Assembly: GCA_033398695.1 (NCBI GenBank)
Contig: CM065818.1
Span: 81,588,092-81,652,091, forward strand
DNA length: 64,000 nucleotides
Source: Orobanche coerulescens
Lineage: Eukaryota; Streptophyta; Magnoliopsida; Lamiales; Orobanchaceae
Direction of reading: 5' to 3'
Positions 41,535 to 54,205 of this stretch are shown piece after piece; the first letter of the stretch is position 1; every line of letters starts with the position of its first letter. The notes under the pieces were generated by a model. That model was not told where the DNA came from. It saw nothing but the letters and a program-made list of their open reading frames with translations, and made no database searches. The position numbers were made by a program, and so were the translations under genes.

Positions 41535-43386
41535 ATAACGCTTCATTATGCCCCGGTTGAAGGCCTCGCCTTAAACCGACCTCCATTCTTTGGTGGATCA
41601 AATTTCATGACATGGAAGAAAAAGATGTCAATCTTCATTCGAGCCTATGATATCGAACTTTGGAAGGTAATTTTCCTTGGTCCAACAATTCCTACGAAAT
41701 CAACGGCTCTCTCAAAACATTCAAGGAATACGATGATACAGATTGGAAAAATGATCATTACAATAGCAAAGCACACAATTGCTTTATTGTGCTTTAAACC
41801 TAGAACTCATGTGATAGTGACAAAGAAATTTAGAAAATGTTAGAGGTAACTCACGAAGGAACGAATCAAGTCAAGGAGATGAAGATCGATATGCTTCTCC
41901 ACGACTATGAATTATTTATGATGAAGAATGACGAGTCCATAACAAACACGCTCGAACGATTTGTTGAGTTATGGTACCGCCACTTGAATAGTGGGATGTA
42001 CAGTTTTCAAACTCTTTTGTGTTTGCGGAAGCGTACCTAAATTTCGGAAGATAAATGACATAAGATTTATAGAGGTTCGGCCAATAATGCCTACACCATC
42101 TCTTTGTATCTTTTTCTTTAGACTTAAGATCAACCTCTACACCTCATCTTCTATCGGTCCGAGGGATACCGTTACAATCTTTTCTTTAATCGGTCCAAGA
42201 CAAACTATGATTCTCTTGTCTTTTTATTGGTCCAAGCTAAACCGTTTTCCTTTTCTATTGGATGAGGAATCAACCTATATAGCTTTCGATTGGTACTAGA
42301 CAAACCTCACTCGGATTAAGATTGTGATTCTAATATGATCCTAATAACAACGAATCAATCATTTCTCTCCTCTCGTGTATGGTTGAGTGTATCAAGCACT
42401 CAAACTCTTAACAAATAATCTCAATTACAACAACAATAATGAATATAACAATACCTGAAATATATATGATTTGCTTGGAGTTGTTATGTTGAATGATAAC
42501 AAATGCTTTGGTATATATAGGCATAAAGCCTCAACTAGCCGTTAACTTCTGTCTCTTCATTACCCAATTTATAATTATATGGAATAGGATATTCCAACAC
42601 GATTATCGATCATCACAAATGGACTAGCTTGTTTTGGAAAAGATTATCAAGTAGTGAAAACTGAAAATATTATGATCACTACCTTGTGAATGGGACGAGA
42701 CGGTCACGACTATTATGGAATCTAAAGATCTCAACACTCTTGATTTTAGCACCCTTGTTGGCTCTCTAATCAACTATGAGATTGTGCTTAAATCTCGAAA
42801 TGCCAATCCAAAACCCAAGGAGAAAATGATAGCTTTAAAAGCTAAAAAGATATCTAGAAATGAAGAAAAAATCTCGGTTGAAGACGATGATGAAGAATCG
42901 GCATTTTATGCCAAAAACATCAAAAAATATCAAAACATAATAAATCGGAGAGGAATAGACTTCAACTCACAAGTCCGGAACGAGTCAAATCGGTTCGACA
43001 ATAACTGTCGAAATTTTGGAAATCCTGGCTACTTTGCGAAAAACTGTCGTGGATCGACTTCTAAGAAGAAAGTGCTAACAACCACATGTAGTGACGAAAA
43101 AGATGAAGATGAAAATATTCAAAATAATCTCACACTCATACCAAGGAGCTCGTTTGACGACATCGACAACGAAAGCCAGATAAGTACCTCGTCTCACAAC
43201 AAACTTTTTAATGCTTTCGAACAATTACATACGGATTTTCAAAATCCGCTGGAAGATAATAAATCCCTTAAAATGAAAAATAAAATATTGGAAGAAGAAA
43301 TCTCCAAAATACTAGAAAAAGGGAAAATTATTGAAAATAATCATTCTCTATGCTTAGAGAAAGAGAATAAAATTGAAATTCGTTAA
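41535..43386 (+). pseudogene. Gag (UBN2 type) of gag-only element 2, interrupted
   Basis: The expected start codon is ATA rather than ATG. The frame opens APVEGLALNRPPFFGGSNF, MTWKKKMSIFIRAYDIELWK, then shifts. LEVTHEGTNQVKEMKIDMLL continues to ESITNTLERF, where an inverted solo LTR (41962-42599) interrupts it. After the solo LTR, 42715-43386 is open: LNTLDFSTLVGSLINYEIVL, then a knuckle CRNFGNPGYFAKNC in which the second cysteine is F and the histidine is Y, then an acidic coiled-coil tail. It is more decayed than element 1 gag. Confidence 0.8.
41962..42599 (-). mobile_element. Inverted solo LTR inside gag of element 2
   Basis: It is 638 bases. On the minus strand it begins TGTTGGAATATCCTATTCC and ends GGTACCATAACTCAACA. 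Exact CGATT duplications flank it (41957-41961 and 42600-42604). It is related to the LTRs of element 2 itself, including phrases such as CGGTCCGAGGGATACCG in reverse. So the same family was still moving after element 2 had inserted. Confidence 0.9.
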
Positions 43387-43932
43387 ACAAACAAGGATTA
43401 GGATTCACACCAAATGATAAATGAATTCTTAAATTTAAAAATACCCAATTGTGATAAATGTTTGAAAATCGGACATCATATTATCAATTGTAAAAGCCTA
43501 AGACGAACGATAAAATAAATAAAATGTGGATTCCAAAAGGTACCATAATACCGAACATCATCTTTTTGCCAAATGAAAAACAACCAAGAGTCGGCTGGAT
43601 CCTCAAAATTCAAAATTAATTATTCAAATAAATTGGTATTTAACTCAGAGGGAGTTAGTATTTTCAGGGGGAGCTTTAACCCATTTCTTTGCAAAATAAT
43701 TGATATCATGTTAATGATTAAATATGGTTTTTGCTAATGACAAGAAGGGGGAGAAAAATGAGAAGATATGATGGGGATGAAATAAGGAGAAAGAGAAGAT
43801 GGTGTGATGGGGAGAAGAAAACTAACGAAACAGACAAAGCAGAAAACTTTGATCTGTATATTGTTTACTATATTTTTGCAGGTATAAATTCCATCAAAAA
43901 TTGTTGTTTTGCATCATAAACAAAGGGAAGAT
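43387..43932 (+). other. 3' internal region and PPT of element 2
   Basis: Remains of a second knuckle (CDKCLKIGHHIINC, about 43451) are followed by purine-rich sequence. The PPT ACAAAGGGAAGAT (43920-43932) abuts the right LTR. Confidence 0.65.
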
Positions 43933-44586
43933 TGTTAGAACATTTTGTTCCACACATTCATATTAAAGGTTTTGATGATAAGTTGATAAATAAAGAAAAA
44001 CAACAATTAATCAAGAAGAATTCGAAGACGCAAAAAATGGACTGTTTTGAGCATCGTAAAATGTATGTAACATGTTATGTTAACGTACATAACGGACCTA
44101 ACATACGCTACGAAGAGTGCAGTGTCCGACGACTAATTTGGCTCTCAAGCTTATAAGTACCAATGCACTTGGTATTATTTAGTACAACAACCTCAAGCAA
44201 AGTATACATACATAAGATATTGTTATATTCATTATTATTGTTGCAATCGAGCTTAATCGTTAAGAGTTCGAGTGTTAATACACTCAACCGAGCCACGAGA
44301 GAAAAGAAAGGATTGTAAATTTGATTCGGTGTTATTAGGATTGTTGATCCGGCATTGTTAGAATCATAAATCTAAATCCAAGTAAGGTTTCTCTAGTGCC
44401 GATAGAAAGCTAGAAAGGTTGATTCCTTATCCGATAGAAAAGAAAAACAGTTTATCTTGGACCGACATAAAGACAAGATTGTAACGGTTTCCCTCGGACT
44501 GATAGAAGCCAAGGCGGAAAGACTTATCTTGAGCCTATAGAAAAACATATGAAGAGAGGACGTAGGCATATTGGCCAAACCTCTAT
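43933..44586 (+). mobile_element. Right LTR of gag-only element 2, first part
   Basis: TGTTAGAACATTTTG onward parallels the left LTR. It is cut at TCTAT (44582-44586) by the chromovirus and resumes at 54206-54319 with CATTTACATCCCACAC and CGCTTCCGCAATCGC. Confidence 0.82.
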
Positions 44587-46320
44587 TGTAACACCCCAAT
44601 ATATTCAGGATTATTACAGCGCCGTAAATCCTCGATATAGGGATTTACAAGGCTAAGAATTTAAAAACAACATGTATTAAATACCAATATAAAAATAATT
44701 ATTACATCACCAGTCTAAAACATACAAATCAATCCATATCCGAATACAAACTTCAAAGACGACAAAACAACAACGTAATCGAGTACTTTATTAAGACAAA
44801 ACAAACATCTGAAAAATTATTCCGGCCGTAACATCACTCTGCACCCTCGCCGTCATGCAACTCTAATGGTTGTTTTCCAGCTCTCCTGGATCCTGAACAT
44901 AAAACAAATGTTCACCCCCGAAGGGATTAGCACACCGATGATAGTACAACTACGATAATTTATACAACAATGATTTATTCAGCAATCCCTGAATAATAAC
45001 GTCAATAATATCAACAATAATCATAACAAGTATCTCCAACAAGAAACAGTAACAATGTACAACACATCATATCAATCTCAACATACTCGTGGTATTCTAA
45101 CGATCCAGCGCAGACACCTATAGATTCCCATGATGATCCCATTGGACCAACGCATGGTGGAAGTACCTATCCAATGATCCAGTGCACACAGCTATAGATT
45201 CCCATGATGATCCCATCGGATCAGCGCATGGTGGACAAAACAATCACAATACATATGCACGACACACAACAACATAACCGACATCAATACGAATAAATGA
45301 ATATAATTAAGGTACTTGCCTTTGAAAGATGGCAAGAGATAAATACTCCAACGACTCCTACAAACTCGAAGGCTGCCCCTTCGATCAACCATTCGCAATG
45401 CTCGAACCTTAAGCAATAAGAAAATAACGACAACTCAACTTACGTAACAATCCAAACATACGAACATCTAATGTCTACTACGACTGAGCTACATTCTAAT
45501 TTAGCCGGTTCACGGCTCAACTATACGACGAATGACCATAGTGGAGATGAAAAGTCGACATCTACGAGTTCAAGGATATTCAATTCATCATAAATTCACA
45601 CTTCGATTCCTGATTATCAGTTCTAATAATTAGTTCAGTTATAAAACACATTTCAATCGAGTTCTAACTTAGTTCATCTCCACTGTTTCGTTCTTCCGCA
45701 AGTAATTCTTCTTGCCAAGGTATTAAGTTCAAAACCATTAACAACAACCTAATCACTACGTTATAATCTTCAATATGAAGGTTAAGAAATCGCTACAAGT
45801 CATGAATTTATTTGAAGAACACCCTCTACATTCATCCAACACATGTGATAATCTTAACAACATTATTCATCAGAAGAGTGTTTCAAATTCACTGGCCAAG
45901 GCATGCTACAATCTTCAGAAAACTCCATCACGATATTTAACAAAATCAAGGATCAACTCCAATTCTACTTAACCATGAAAATCCTCGTATAAGTTCCCTT
46001 AATTATCCTAAAACATGATATACGGTTCGCTTAGTTGTTAAATAAATCTTAATAACTCCAGTAGCATGCTCCTAAGCAGTAAAAGAGTACGAATTCTAAG
46101 CTGGGATAGATTCACATACCTTATTTCGGAAGAGAAAGATGAAACACTCGGTGAAACTCAACACCCGAAGCTTGAACACCAAACCAAGATGTTTCCCAAC
46201 TTCAATCACCAAGTAGAAAGGATAAACAAGGATTATAATGTGGGGGAAGGCTCTATGGACTTGCAGAAAACGGATAAGGGGTGAAAGAAAATGAGGTAAA
46301 ATGAAATGGGGTGCTGTCCC

Positions 46321-46327
46321 ATTTATA
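46321..46327 (-). promoter_or_regulatory. TATA box of the decayed chromovirus 3' LTR
   Basis: Minus-strand TATAAATGGGACAGC follows the palindrome array. In the 5' LTR the same place (about 53633-53642) reads TTTTAAATGGGAC, so the TATA is lost there. Confidence 0.6.
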
Positions 46328-46332
46328 ATGTT

Positions 46333-46740
46333 ATGAACTTTATGTACGTTATCCTCAACACTTTACATATGTTATCATCTTAGCGCATGCTATTTGCAAT
46401 CTTTAGCGTATATTAACATACAATAATAGCCTACTGTCTCGTTCCTGGGCTTCTCTTACGTACGGTATACCAACATCTTTAAGTAAGTAATCATCTGGAC
46501 ATAGCATGCGTTATCACCAGCATCTAACGTACGTTAAGCCTCGTTGACCCGCTTTATAAAAAGGCTGTCCAGGTTCACGCTGTGGGAATCTTATCCGATC
46601 CCACCACCAATTGGCCCATGTGCTCAGCGGACTCATTCGTCGTTGATTGCATTACGTACGCTACGCTTCATCCATAGCGTACGCTATCCGCAGCTTATAA
46701 CGTACGTTAAGCTTACCAGCTAGCATATGTTATGACGTTG
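46333..46740. promoter_or_regulatory. Palindromic ACGTACGT array in the 3' LTR
   Basis: About a dozen motifs occur: TTATGTACGTTA, TTAGCGCATGCTA, TTACGTACGGTA, CTAACGTACGTTAA, ATTACGTACGCTAC, ATAGCGTACGCTAT and ATAACGTACGTTAA among them. They lie upstream of the minus-strand TATA. Confidence 0.8.
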
Positions 46741-46888
46741 TTGCATGCATGAGTTTACAAGGTTGATACGATCATGAATGTTGATATGAATACGGAAAAG
46801 ATCACACTTCTATTATTGATATAGAAAAGTCGAATATTACAAGGTTCCAATACAGATGAAAATACCCAACAATTATCCGGATATTTCA

Positions 46889-46906
46889 TACTCTCCCTCC
46901 AAAAAG
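46889..46906 (-). promoter_or_regulatory. Polypurine tract of the decayed chromovirus
   Basis: Minus-strand TTTTGGAGGGAGAGTA abuts the 3' LTR. Confidence 0.75.
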
Positions 46907-46939
46907 GAGTTTCGTCCCGAAACTTAAGACGAAAATAAT

Positions 46940-48440
46940 TCTGAGTATCTTGATTTTATACTATACTCCATCTCCCAAATGGCTTCTTCAACTCCGTGTC
47001 GCGACCATTGAACTTTAACCAAGGTGATTGGTTTATTTCTCAATTATTTAACTCGACTCTCGACTATCTTGATTGGTTTCTCTTCGAACATGCCATCCTT
47101 AGTGACTTCGATCTCGCCTAAATCAATGACATGACTGGGATCTGGTATGTATTTTCATAATTGTTACACATGAAACACATTATGAACATGACTCAATGAT
47201 GGCGGCAAGGCCAACCTGTACGCCGATTCTCCAACTCTTTCAAGAATCTCTAATGGTTCGATATATCTCGGACTCAGCTTTCCTTTCCTCCCAAAACGAA
47301 AAATCCCCCAACTAGGAGAAACCTTTAAAAGCATATGGTCCCTAATACCAAATTCCAACAGGCGACGCCGTACGTCTGCATAAGATTTATGCCGACTATG
47401 GGCAGTCAACAGCCTTTCACGAATTAAAGCTACCTTCTCTTGAGTCTGCACTATAAACTCCGGTTCCGTCCCGATTAATTCTGACGAATCATCCCAACAT
47501 ATGGGTGATCTGCATCTTCTCCCATATAACGCTTCAAAAGGTGCCATCCTAATGGAAGCGTGCCAACTATTGTTGTAAGTGAATTCAATCAACGGAAGAT
47601 GAGTTTCCCAATCAGCCGACCAATCTAAGGCACAAGCTCTCAACATGTCTTCCACTGTTTGAATAGTTCTCTCGGACTGTCCATCTATAGGATGATAGGC
47701 TGTGCCAAAATTTAGATCGGTCCCAAGGCTCGATGAACCACTTTACAAAAAATGTGACACGAAGCGACCATCTCGATCAGAAATAATGGTCTTTGGTGTG
47801 CCATGCAATCGGACTATCTCTGCAATAAACACTCGTGCCAACCTCTCTAGTCCCCAAGTATCCTTAATGCCCAGAAAATGAGCCGGTTTGGTTAGACGAT
47901 CAACTATCACCCAAATCATGTTCACCCCTGTTCTGGTCTTCGACATATTAGCGATAAAGTCCATCGATATATCTTCCCACTTCCATCCACGAATCGGAAG
48001 TGGCTTCAGCATCCCGAATGGTCATTGATGTTCAATATTAACTTGCTGACAAGTTATACACTTCGAGATATATTACGCCACATCTTTCTTCATGTTACCC
48101 CACTAAAAATTCTGTTTTAGATCCTTATACATCTTACAGGTGCCCTGGTGAATAGAATAGGGTGTACTGTGAGCTTCGTTTATGATTATCTACTTAAAAC
48201 ATAAATATCGGGAAAACAAAGTCGATTCTGCAATCTCAAAACTCCAACATCATGAATCACAAATCCTGGGGCCTTACCCTTGCTCACTTCATCACATAAC
48301 CGAATCATCAAAGGATCATTTAATTGTTTAGATTAGATTTCTTCGATTAACGATGAAGTTAATTCCATTACGCACAATTTCCCTTGGACTCCTTGCAACC
48401 ATACTTCAATTCCTTCACGAATCAACTCTCGATGAATGCT
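46940..48440 (-). pseudogene. Chromovirus integrase and chromodomain-like end, broken
   Basis: Minus-strand pieces: 48012-47743 (LPIRGWKWEDISMDFIANMS, TIISDRDGRFVSHFL) is the integrase core. 47655-47164 (MLRACALDWSADWETHLPLI, ALYGRRCRSPICWDD, LSPRYIEPLEILERVGESAY) is the C-terminal domain. From 47160 to about 46940 come VHNVFHV, an IDLGEIEV-like phrase and a VKVQWSRHG..EAIWEME phrase, which is chromodomain-like. The zinc finger is barely readable between 48440 and 48020, and stops separate all parts. Homologous to 31640-32996. Confidence 0.88.
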
Positions 48441-50340
48441 GGACTAGGAAGTGAGAGTCTCCAGCATTCGAATAGAAACAGGTTTGCGTCTTAGTGCATC
48501 GGCCACTACGTTCACTTTACCTGGATGATAAAGAATTTCTAAATCATAGTCCTTAATCAATTCCAGCCATCTCCTCTGCCGCATGTTCAACTCTTTCTGA
48601 CTGAAGATGTATTTGAGACTCTTCTGATCTATGAAAATCTGACAGTGAGTCCCGTGCAAATAATGTCTCCATATCTTCAAGGCAAAAACCACAGCTGCCA
48701 ATTCCGAATCGTGCCTTTGATAATTCACTTTATATCGATTCAATGACATGAAGCGTAGGCGATCACCTTCTCAGTCTACATTAGTACACACCCGAGACCT
48801 TGATTTGAAGCGTCACTTAAACTATGAATCCTTCAGTTCCTTGTGGTAGTGCTAAATTGGTGCTGTCGTCAATCTCTTCTTCAATTCATCGAAACTGGCC
48901 TGACACATATCGTTCCATTCAAACTTTTCGATTTTCTGCTGTAATCGAGTAAGTGGACGGGTAATTTTGGAAAACCCTTCCACGAATCGACGATAATACC
49001 CGGCGAGTCCTAAGAAACTTCTGACTTCCTTCATGTTCTTAGGAGACTTCCATTACAAAATTGCCTCTAATTTCTGGGGATCTACTCGAATTCCTTCCAC
49101 TGACACCACGTAACCGAGGAATATTATTTATTTTATCCAGAATTCACACATAGACAATTTGGCATATAACCGCTCGCTTCTCAAGAGGTTCAAAACGATC
49201 CGTAAATGCTGCGCATGCTCTTCCGAACTCTTGGAATAAACCAAAATATCATTGATGAACACAACTACGAATTTGTCCAAATACTCTATGAATACACGAT
49301 TCATTAATTGCATAAACACAACAGGTGCATTAGTAAGACCAAACAGCATCACCACAAACTCATAATGTCCATAGCAAGTTCTGAATGCTGACTTCGGGAC
49401 CTCGGATTCCTTAATCCTCAACTGATGATATCCCGATCACAAATCAATCTTGGAAACCACTGTCACTCCTTGCAACTGGTCAAACAAATCATCAAACCGT
49501 GGCAACGGGTACTTGTTCTTGATTGTCATCTTGTTTAGCTCCCGATAGTCAATGCAGAATCGAAGCGATCCATCTTTCTTTCGGACAAAAATAACTGGTG
49601 CACCCCAGGGTGAAATACTTGGCTGAATATGGCCTTTATCCTGTTGTTCTTCCAGCTGCTTCTTCAATTCATACATCTCGGTAGGTGCCATACGATACGG
49701 CGCCTTAGAAATCATTGTAGCTCCTGGTTCTAGCTCAATGGAACTCTACATCTTGTCGTGGAGGTAGTCCAGGCAATTCGTCAGGGAACATGTCTGGAAA
49801 TTCACTCACAATAGGAATGTATGAAAGCTCTACGTTTTCTTTTTATTTCTTCATCGCGTAACACCAATACCCGGTACATCCCTTAGTAATTTGATAGCCT
49901 TCATAACTTTGATCATTTTCCCTGAGCTTCCTGGTCTCCATCCTTCGAATCGCAATTCAAAACCATCTTCGGCTATCATCGAGATATTCTTCTTCTGGTA
50001 GTTCACAATAGATCTATATCAATTAAAACAATCGTCTCCGAGAATCAAATCGTCTCCTCGTATCTCTACCACAATCAGATTTGAGGGCCACTCTTTGCCT
50101 TCAGTTGATACAGGAAAATCTCTAGTTTCTAAGTTACCCACAATTCTCTCCCCACTCGGTAAACCCAAAACATAAGGGTCACATTCATGAAAACAAGAAA
50201 TATTCAAACGATTAACACAAGACAATGATATAAACGAGGGTGTATCCCCTGTATCGAACAAAACACTAACTGGTTGTGAAAGAATCTGAACGGTACCTGA
50301 TGCGGCAGTGGCATCCTGATCGTATGCCCTTTTCATCTCA
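48441..50340 (-). pseudogene. Chromovirus protease, RT and RNase H, broken
   Basis: Protease 50336-50019: VLFDTGDTPSFISLSCVNRL, the usual DTGA reading DTGD. RT 49715-49128: [39 protein letters not shown], and the catalytic box reads FINDILVYS, so one of the paired aspartates is asparagine. Connection and RNase H 49034-48444: [56 protein letters not shown]. At least five breaks are present. Order and sequence match the chromovirus at 24583 but are clearly a different family. Confidence 0.9.
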
Positions 50341-51643
50341 TAAAGGTGTGAAGGAATGGATCCAGCACTCGATGCTCCCTTTCGGTCGAACTGTCCTCTG
50401 CCTCGTCCTCGACCAAAACTCTGGAGTAGCTGGATACTTTACTGCGTTTGCAGAATACTTGCCTCCTTCTGAGCCGGTGACGTAGTATGAGCTCCAATTA
50501 ACTTAGTGGCATCCCTGCAGTACATTGCATGATGCCCTTCCTGTCCGCACTCATAACATGTTACTGGAGAACAAAAACAGTCACGCCAAAGGTGTCCTGG
50601 GCAACCACAATTAAAATAGTTCTTGACCACATCTGTCGGTGTTGATACTGATTTGAAGTTCTTTCCTCCTTTGGATGGATGCGGAGGCCTCTGGAATGAA
50701 TGAAAGAATGACTGGGCTTTGTGGGCCCCACTACTCTTGTACTCTGAGAAACTACTAGAGACTTTATGCTTCTTGGACTCGGAGAACTTTTCCATAGCTG
50801 CTTCTTTCATTTTATAAGCCAGAGCTTTGTCTTGATATTGGCGGAGAGTGGTGAATTCAAAACCTGACCGGTACCTCTGTATCTCTGGCTTCATTCTCAT
50901 ATCAAAGCGAATCATCATTTTTGCGTCGATTCTAACCAGGTGTCAAACAAACACAGCTGTTGATTAAATGTCTTAATCGCCTGAGCCATCGGCACATCCG
51001 ATGGCTGCGCAGAGAAAAATTCTCAAACCTTAGCTTCTCTCACCGGACGAGGGCAGTACTGAGCTTCCATCATGATCTTGAACTCTTCCCAACCGGCATC
51101 ATGATCAACAGGTCGGATGGCTTCCCACCACTCAGATGCTTCTCGTGTTAGAAAATACTGGGCAATGGGGGCTCTCCGGTCATCTGGGCAGTTAATCCTA
51201 GCAAACACTATCTCCAGTTCTCTCAACCAGTGATCCCATATCGGTGTCTCAGAAAAACCATCGAATTTCGGTGGGTGCATCTTCGCCACCTCCTGAAGCC
51301 ATTTGTCTCCTCGATTTCCCAAGTCTGGGATGCCTTGCTGTCTTTCCCCTGGCTGCAATCCTACCGCCACTTGCATCCTGTCCACAACTTGAGCAAATAG
51401 AATCATCTGGTTGACCACCTGACGAAGGATGTCGGTAACAACAGGTTCATCATTGGTCTCCACCGTCTGCTCTCGTTCATTGTTAACAGATTCTTGTTGC
51501 TCGCCTGAGTTGTAGCTAGCTTGATTTGACAACGAATTAGGGACAGAAGGTGAAGATTCTCTCTCAGCATCCATACATCCGCGTCCACGACCGCGACCAC
51601 GTCCACGTCCTCCACTCAACATACTGTAAGCATAAACACTCAA
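50341..51643 (-). pseudogene. Chromovirus gag, broken
   Basis: 51643-51023 opens MSVYAYSMLSGGRGRGRGRG and contains the gag core WLQEVAKMHPPKFDGFSETP, WLRELEIVFARINCPDDRRA and ASEWWEAIRPVDHDAGWEEF. A stop follows. 50918-50439 continues (SGFEFTTLRQYQDKALAYKM) to two knuckles: NYFNCGCPGHLWRDC, with its first cysteine replaced by tyrosine, and intact CYECGQEGHHAMYC. The start is chosen at 51643 because the PBS lies only 200 bases upstream. The arginine-glycine repeat near the start is unusual for gag and may be a local simple-repeat expansion. Confidence 0.88.
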
Positions 51644-51842
51644 TATACAGGGAACAATATCATCCTAACGTTTCAAGTATAAAAAGGTATAACATGTAAA
51701 GGACAAGATAGAGTTTAGGAAACTTACAACCACCGCTCACACGAAGACGTAGGCAGTACATTGATGTTATACGCGGCCGGTTACCTCAAAAGACATATAT
51801 GACCCCTATTTTAACCCAACGGCCAAGATATCCATAATATTA

Positions 51843-51854
51843 GCTCTGATACCA
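51843..51854 (-). promoter_or_regulatory. Primer-binding site of the decayed chromovirus
   Basis: Minus-strand TGGTATCAGAGC, five bases inside the 5' LTR, is complementary to initiator methionine tRNA. Confidence 0.9.
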
Positions 51855-51859
51855 TATTC

Positions 51860-54200
51860 TGTAACACCACGAGATATTCAGGATTATTACAGCGCCGTAA
51901 TTCCTCGATATAAGGATTTACAAGGCTAATAATTTAAAAACAACATTTATTAAATACCAATCATAGAAATAATTATTACATCACCAGTCTAAAACATACA
52001 AATCAATCCACATCTGAATACAAACTTCAAAGACGACAAAACAACAATGTACTCGAGTACTTTATTAAGACAAAACAAACATCTGACAAATTATTCCAGC
52101 TGTAACATCACTCTTCACCCTCATCGTCATGCAGCTCTAGTGGTTGTTTTCCCGCTCTCCTGGATCCTGAACATAAAACAAATGTTCACCCCCGAAGGGG
52201 TTAGCACAACGATGCTAGTACAAATACGATATTTTATACAATAATGATTTATTCAGCAATCCCTGAATAATAACGTCGATAATATCAACAATAATCACAA
52301 CAAGTCTCTCCAACGAGAAACAGTAACAATGTACAACACATCATATCAATCTCAACATACTCGTGGAATTCCAACGATCCAGCGCACACAGCTATAGATT
52401 CCCATGATGATCCCGTCGGACCAACGCATGGTGGAAATACCTATCCAACGATCCAGCGCACACAGCTATATATTCCCATGAAGATCCCATTGGACCAACA
52501 CATGGTGGACAAAACAATCACAACACATAGGCACGACACACAACAACATAACCGACATCAATACGAATAAATGAATATAATTAAGGTAGTTGCCTTAGAA
52601 AGGTGGCAAGAGATAAATACTCCAACGACTCCAACAAACTCGAAGGACGCCCCTTCGATCAACCATTCATAGTGCTCAAAAGTTAAACAATAGGAAAATA
52701 ACGACAACTCAACTCATGTAAGAATCCTAACGTACGAACATCTAATGTCTACTACGGCTGAGCTACATTCTAAGTTAGCCAGTTCACGGCTCAACTATTC
52801 GACGAATGATAGGTCGAATTAATGACATACCTTAGGAGAATTAAATGACCATAATGGAGATGAAAAGTCGACATCTACGAGTTCAAGGATATTCAAATCA
52901 TCATAAATTCACACTTCGATTCCTGATTATCAATTCTAATACTTGGTTCGGTTATAAAACACATTTCAATCGAGTTCTAACTTAGTTCATCTCCACGGTT
53001 TCGTTCTTCCGCAAGAAATTCTTCTTGCCAAGGTATTAAGTTCAAAACCATTAACAGCAACCTAATCACTACGTTCTAATCTTCAATATGAAGGTTAATA
53101 AATCCATACAAGTCATGAATTTATTTGAAGAACACCCTATACATTCATCCAACACATGTGATAATCTTAACAACATTATTCATCAGAAGTGTGTTTCAAA
53201 TTCACTGGCCAAGGCATGTTACAATCTTCAGAAAACTCCATCACGATATTTAACAAAATCAAGGCTCAACTCCAATTCTACTTAACCATGAAAATTCTAG
53301 TATAAATTCCCTCAATTATCCTAAATCATGATATACGATTCACTAAGTTGTCAAATAAATCTTAATAACTCCAGTAGCATGCTCCTAAGCAGTAAAAGAA
53401 TACGAATTCTAGGCTGGGATAGCTTCACATACCTTTTTCGGAAGAGAAAGATGAAACACTCGGCGAAACTCAACACCCCGAGCTTGAACACCAAACGAAG
53501 ATGTTTCCTAACTTCAATCACCAAGTAGAAAGGCCAAACAAGGATTATAATATGGGGGAAGGCTCTCTGGACTTGCAGAAAATGAATAAGGGGTGAAAGA
53601 AAATGAGGTGAAATGAAATGGGGTGCTGTCCCATTTAAAATGTTCTGAACTTTACGTACGTTAGCCTCAACGCTTTACGTACGTTATCATCTTAGCGTAT
53701 GCTATTAGCAATACTTAGCATACGTTAACGTCCAATAATAGCCTACTGTCTCATTCCTGGTCTTCTATTACGTACGATACACCAACACCTTTACGTACGT
53801 AATCATCTGGACATAGCGTGCGTTATCACCAGCATCTAGCGTACGTTAAGCCTCGTTGACCCACTTTATAAAAAGGCTGTCCAGGTTCACGCCGCGGAAA
53901 TCTTATCCGATCCCACCGCCAATTGGCCCATGTGCTCAGTGGACTCATTCGTCGTTGACTGCATTACGTACGCTACACTTCATCCATAGCATACGCTATC
54001 CACAGCTCATAACGTACGTTAAGCTTACCAGCTAGTGTATGTTATGATGTAGTTGCATGCATGAATTTACAAGGTTGATACGATCATGAATGTTGATACG
54101 AATACGGGAAAGATCACACTTCGATTATTGATATAACAAAGTCTAATAATACAAGGTTCGAATACAGATGAAAATACTCCACAATTATCCGGATATTACA
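51860..54200 (-). mobile_element. 5' LTR of the decayed chromovirus
   Basis: 2341 bases, with a palindrome array at about 53652-54050, tandem repeats at 52375-52510 and a mutated TATA. It keeps a 39-base segment (about 52808-52846) missing from the 3' LTR. Confidence 0.93.
53652..54050. promoter_or_regulatory. Palindromic ACGTACGT array in the 5' LTR
   Basis: About twelve motifs occur, including TTACGTACGTTA (53652), TTACGTACGTTA (53675), TTACGTACGTAA, TAGCGTGCGTTA, TAGCGTACGTTA, TTACGTACGCTA and TAACGTACGTTA. Positions match the 3' LTR array. Confidence 0.8.
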
Positions 54201-54205
54201 TCTAT

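Larger units (their letters stand above)
44587..46888 (-). mobile_element. 3' LTR of the decayed chromovirus
   Basis: In plus view it runs TGTAACACCCCAATATATTC to CCGGATATTTCA. It contains the palindrome array 46333-46740, a minus-strand TATA (46321-46327) and tandem repeats of about 70 bases at 45105-45235. Confidence 0.93.
44587..54200 (-). mobile_element. Decayed Tekay-type chromovirus (minus strand)
   Basis: It is 9614 bases with exact TCTAT duplications (44582-44586 and 54201-54205). The 5' LTR is 51860-54200 (2341) and the 3' LTR 44587-46888 (2302); most of the difference is one 39-base deletion. The PBS is at 51843-51854, gag begins at 51643, pol ends near 46940 and the PPT is at 46889-46906. 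Many stops and frameshifts show it is much older than the chromovirus at 24583. Confidence 0.95.

Noticed and set aside
45775..53285. A 65-residue antisense ORF present in both LTRs of the decayed chromovirus (45775-45972 and 53088-53285)
   Set aside because: Shared because the LTRs are duplicates; several amino-acid changes in few base changes suggest no protein-level selection.
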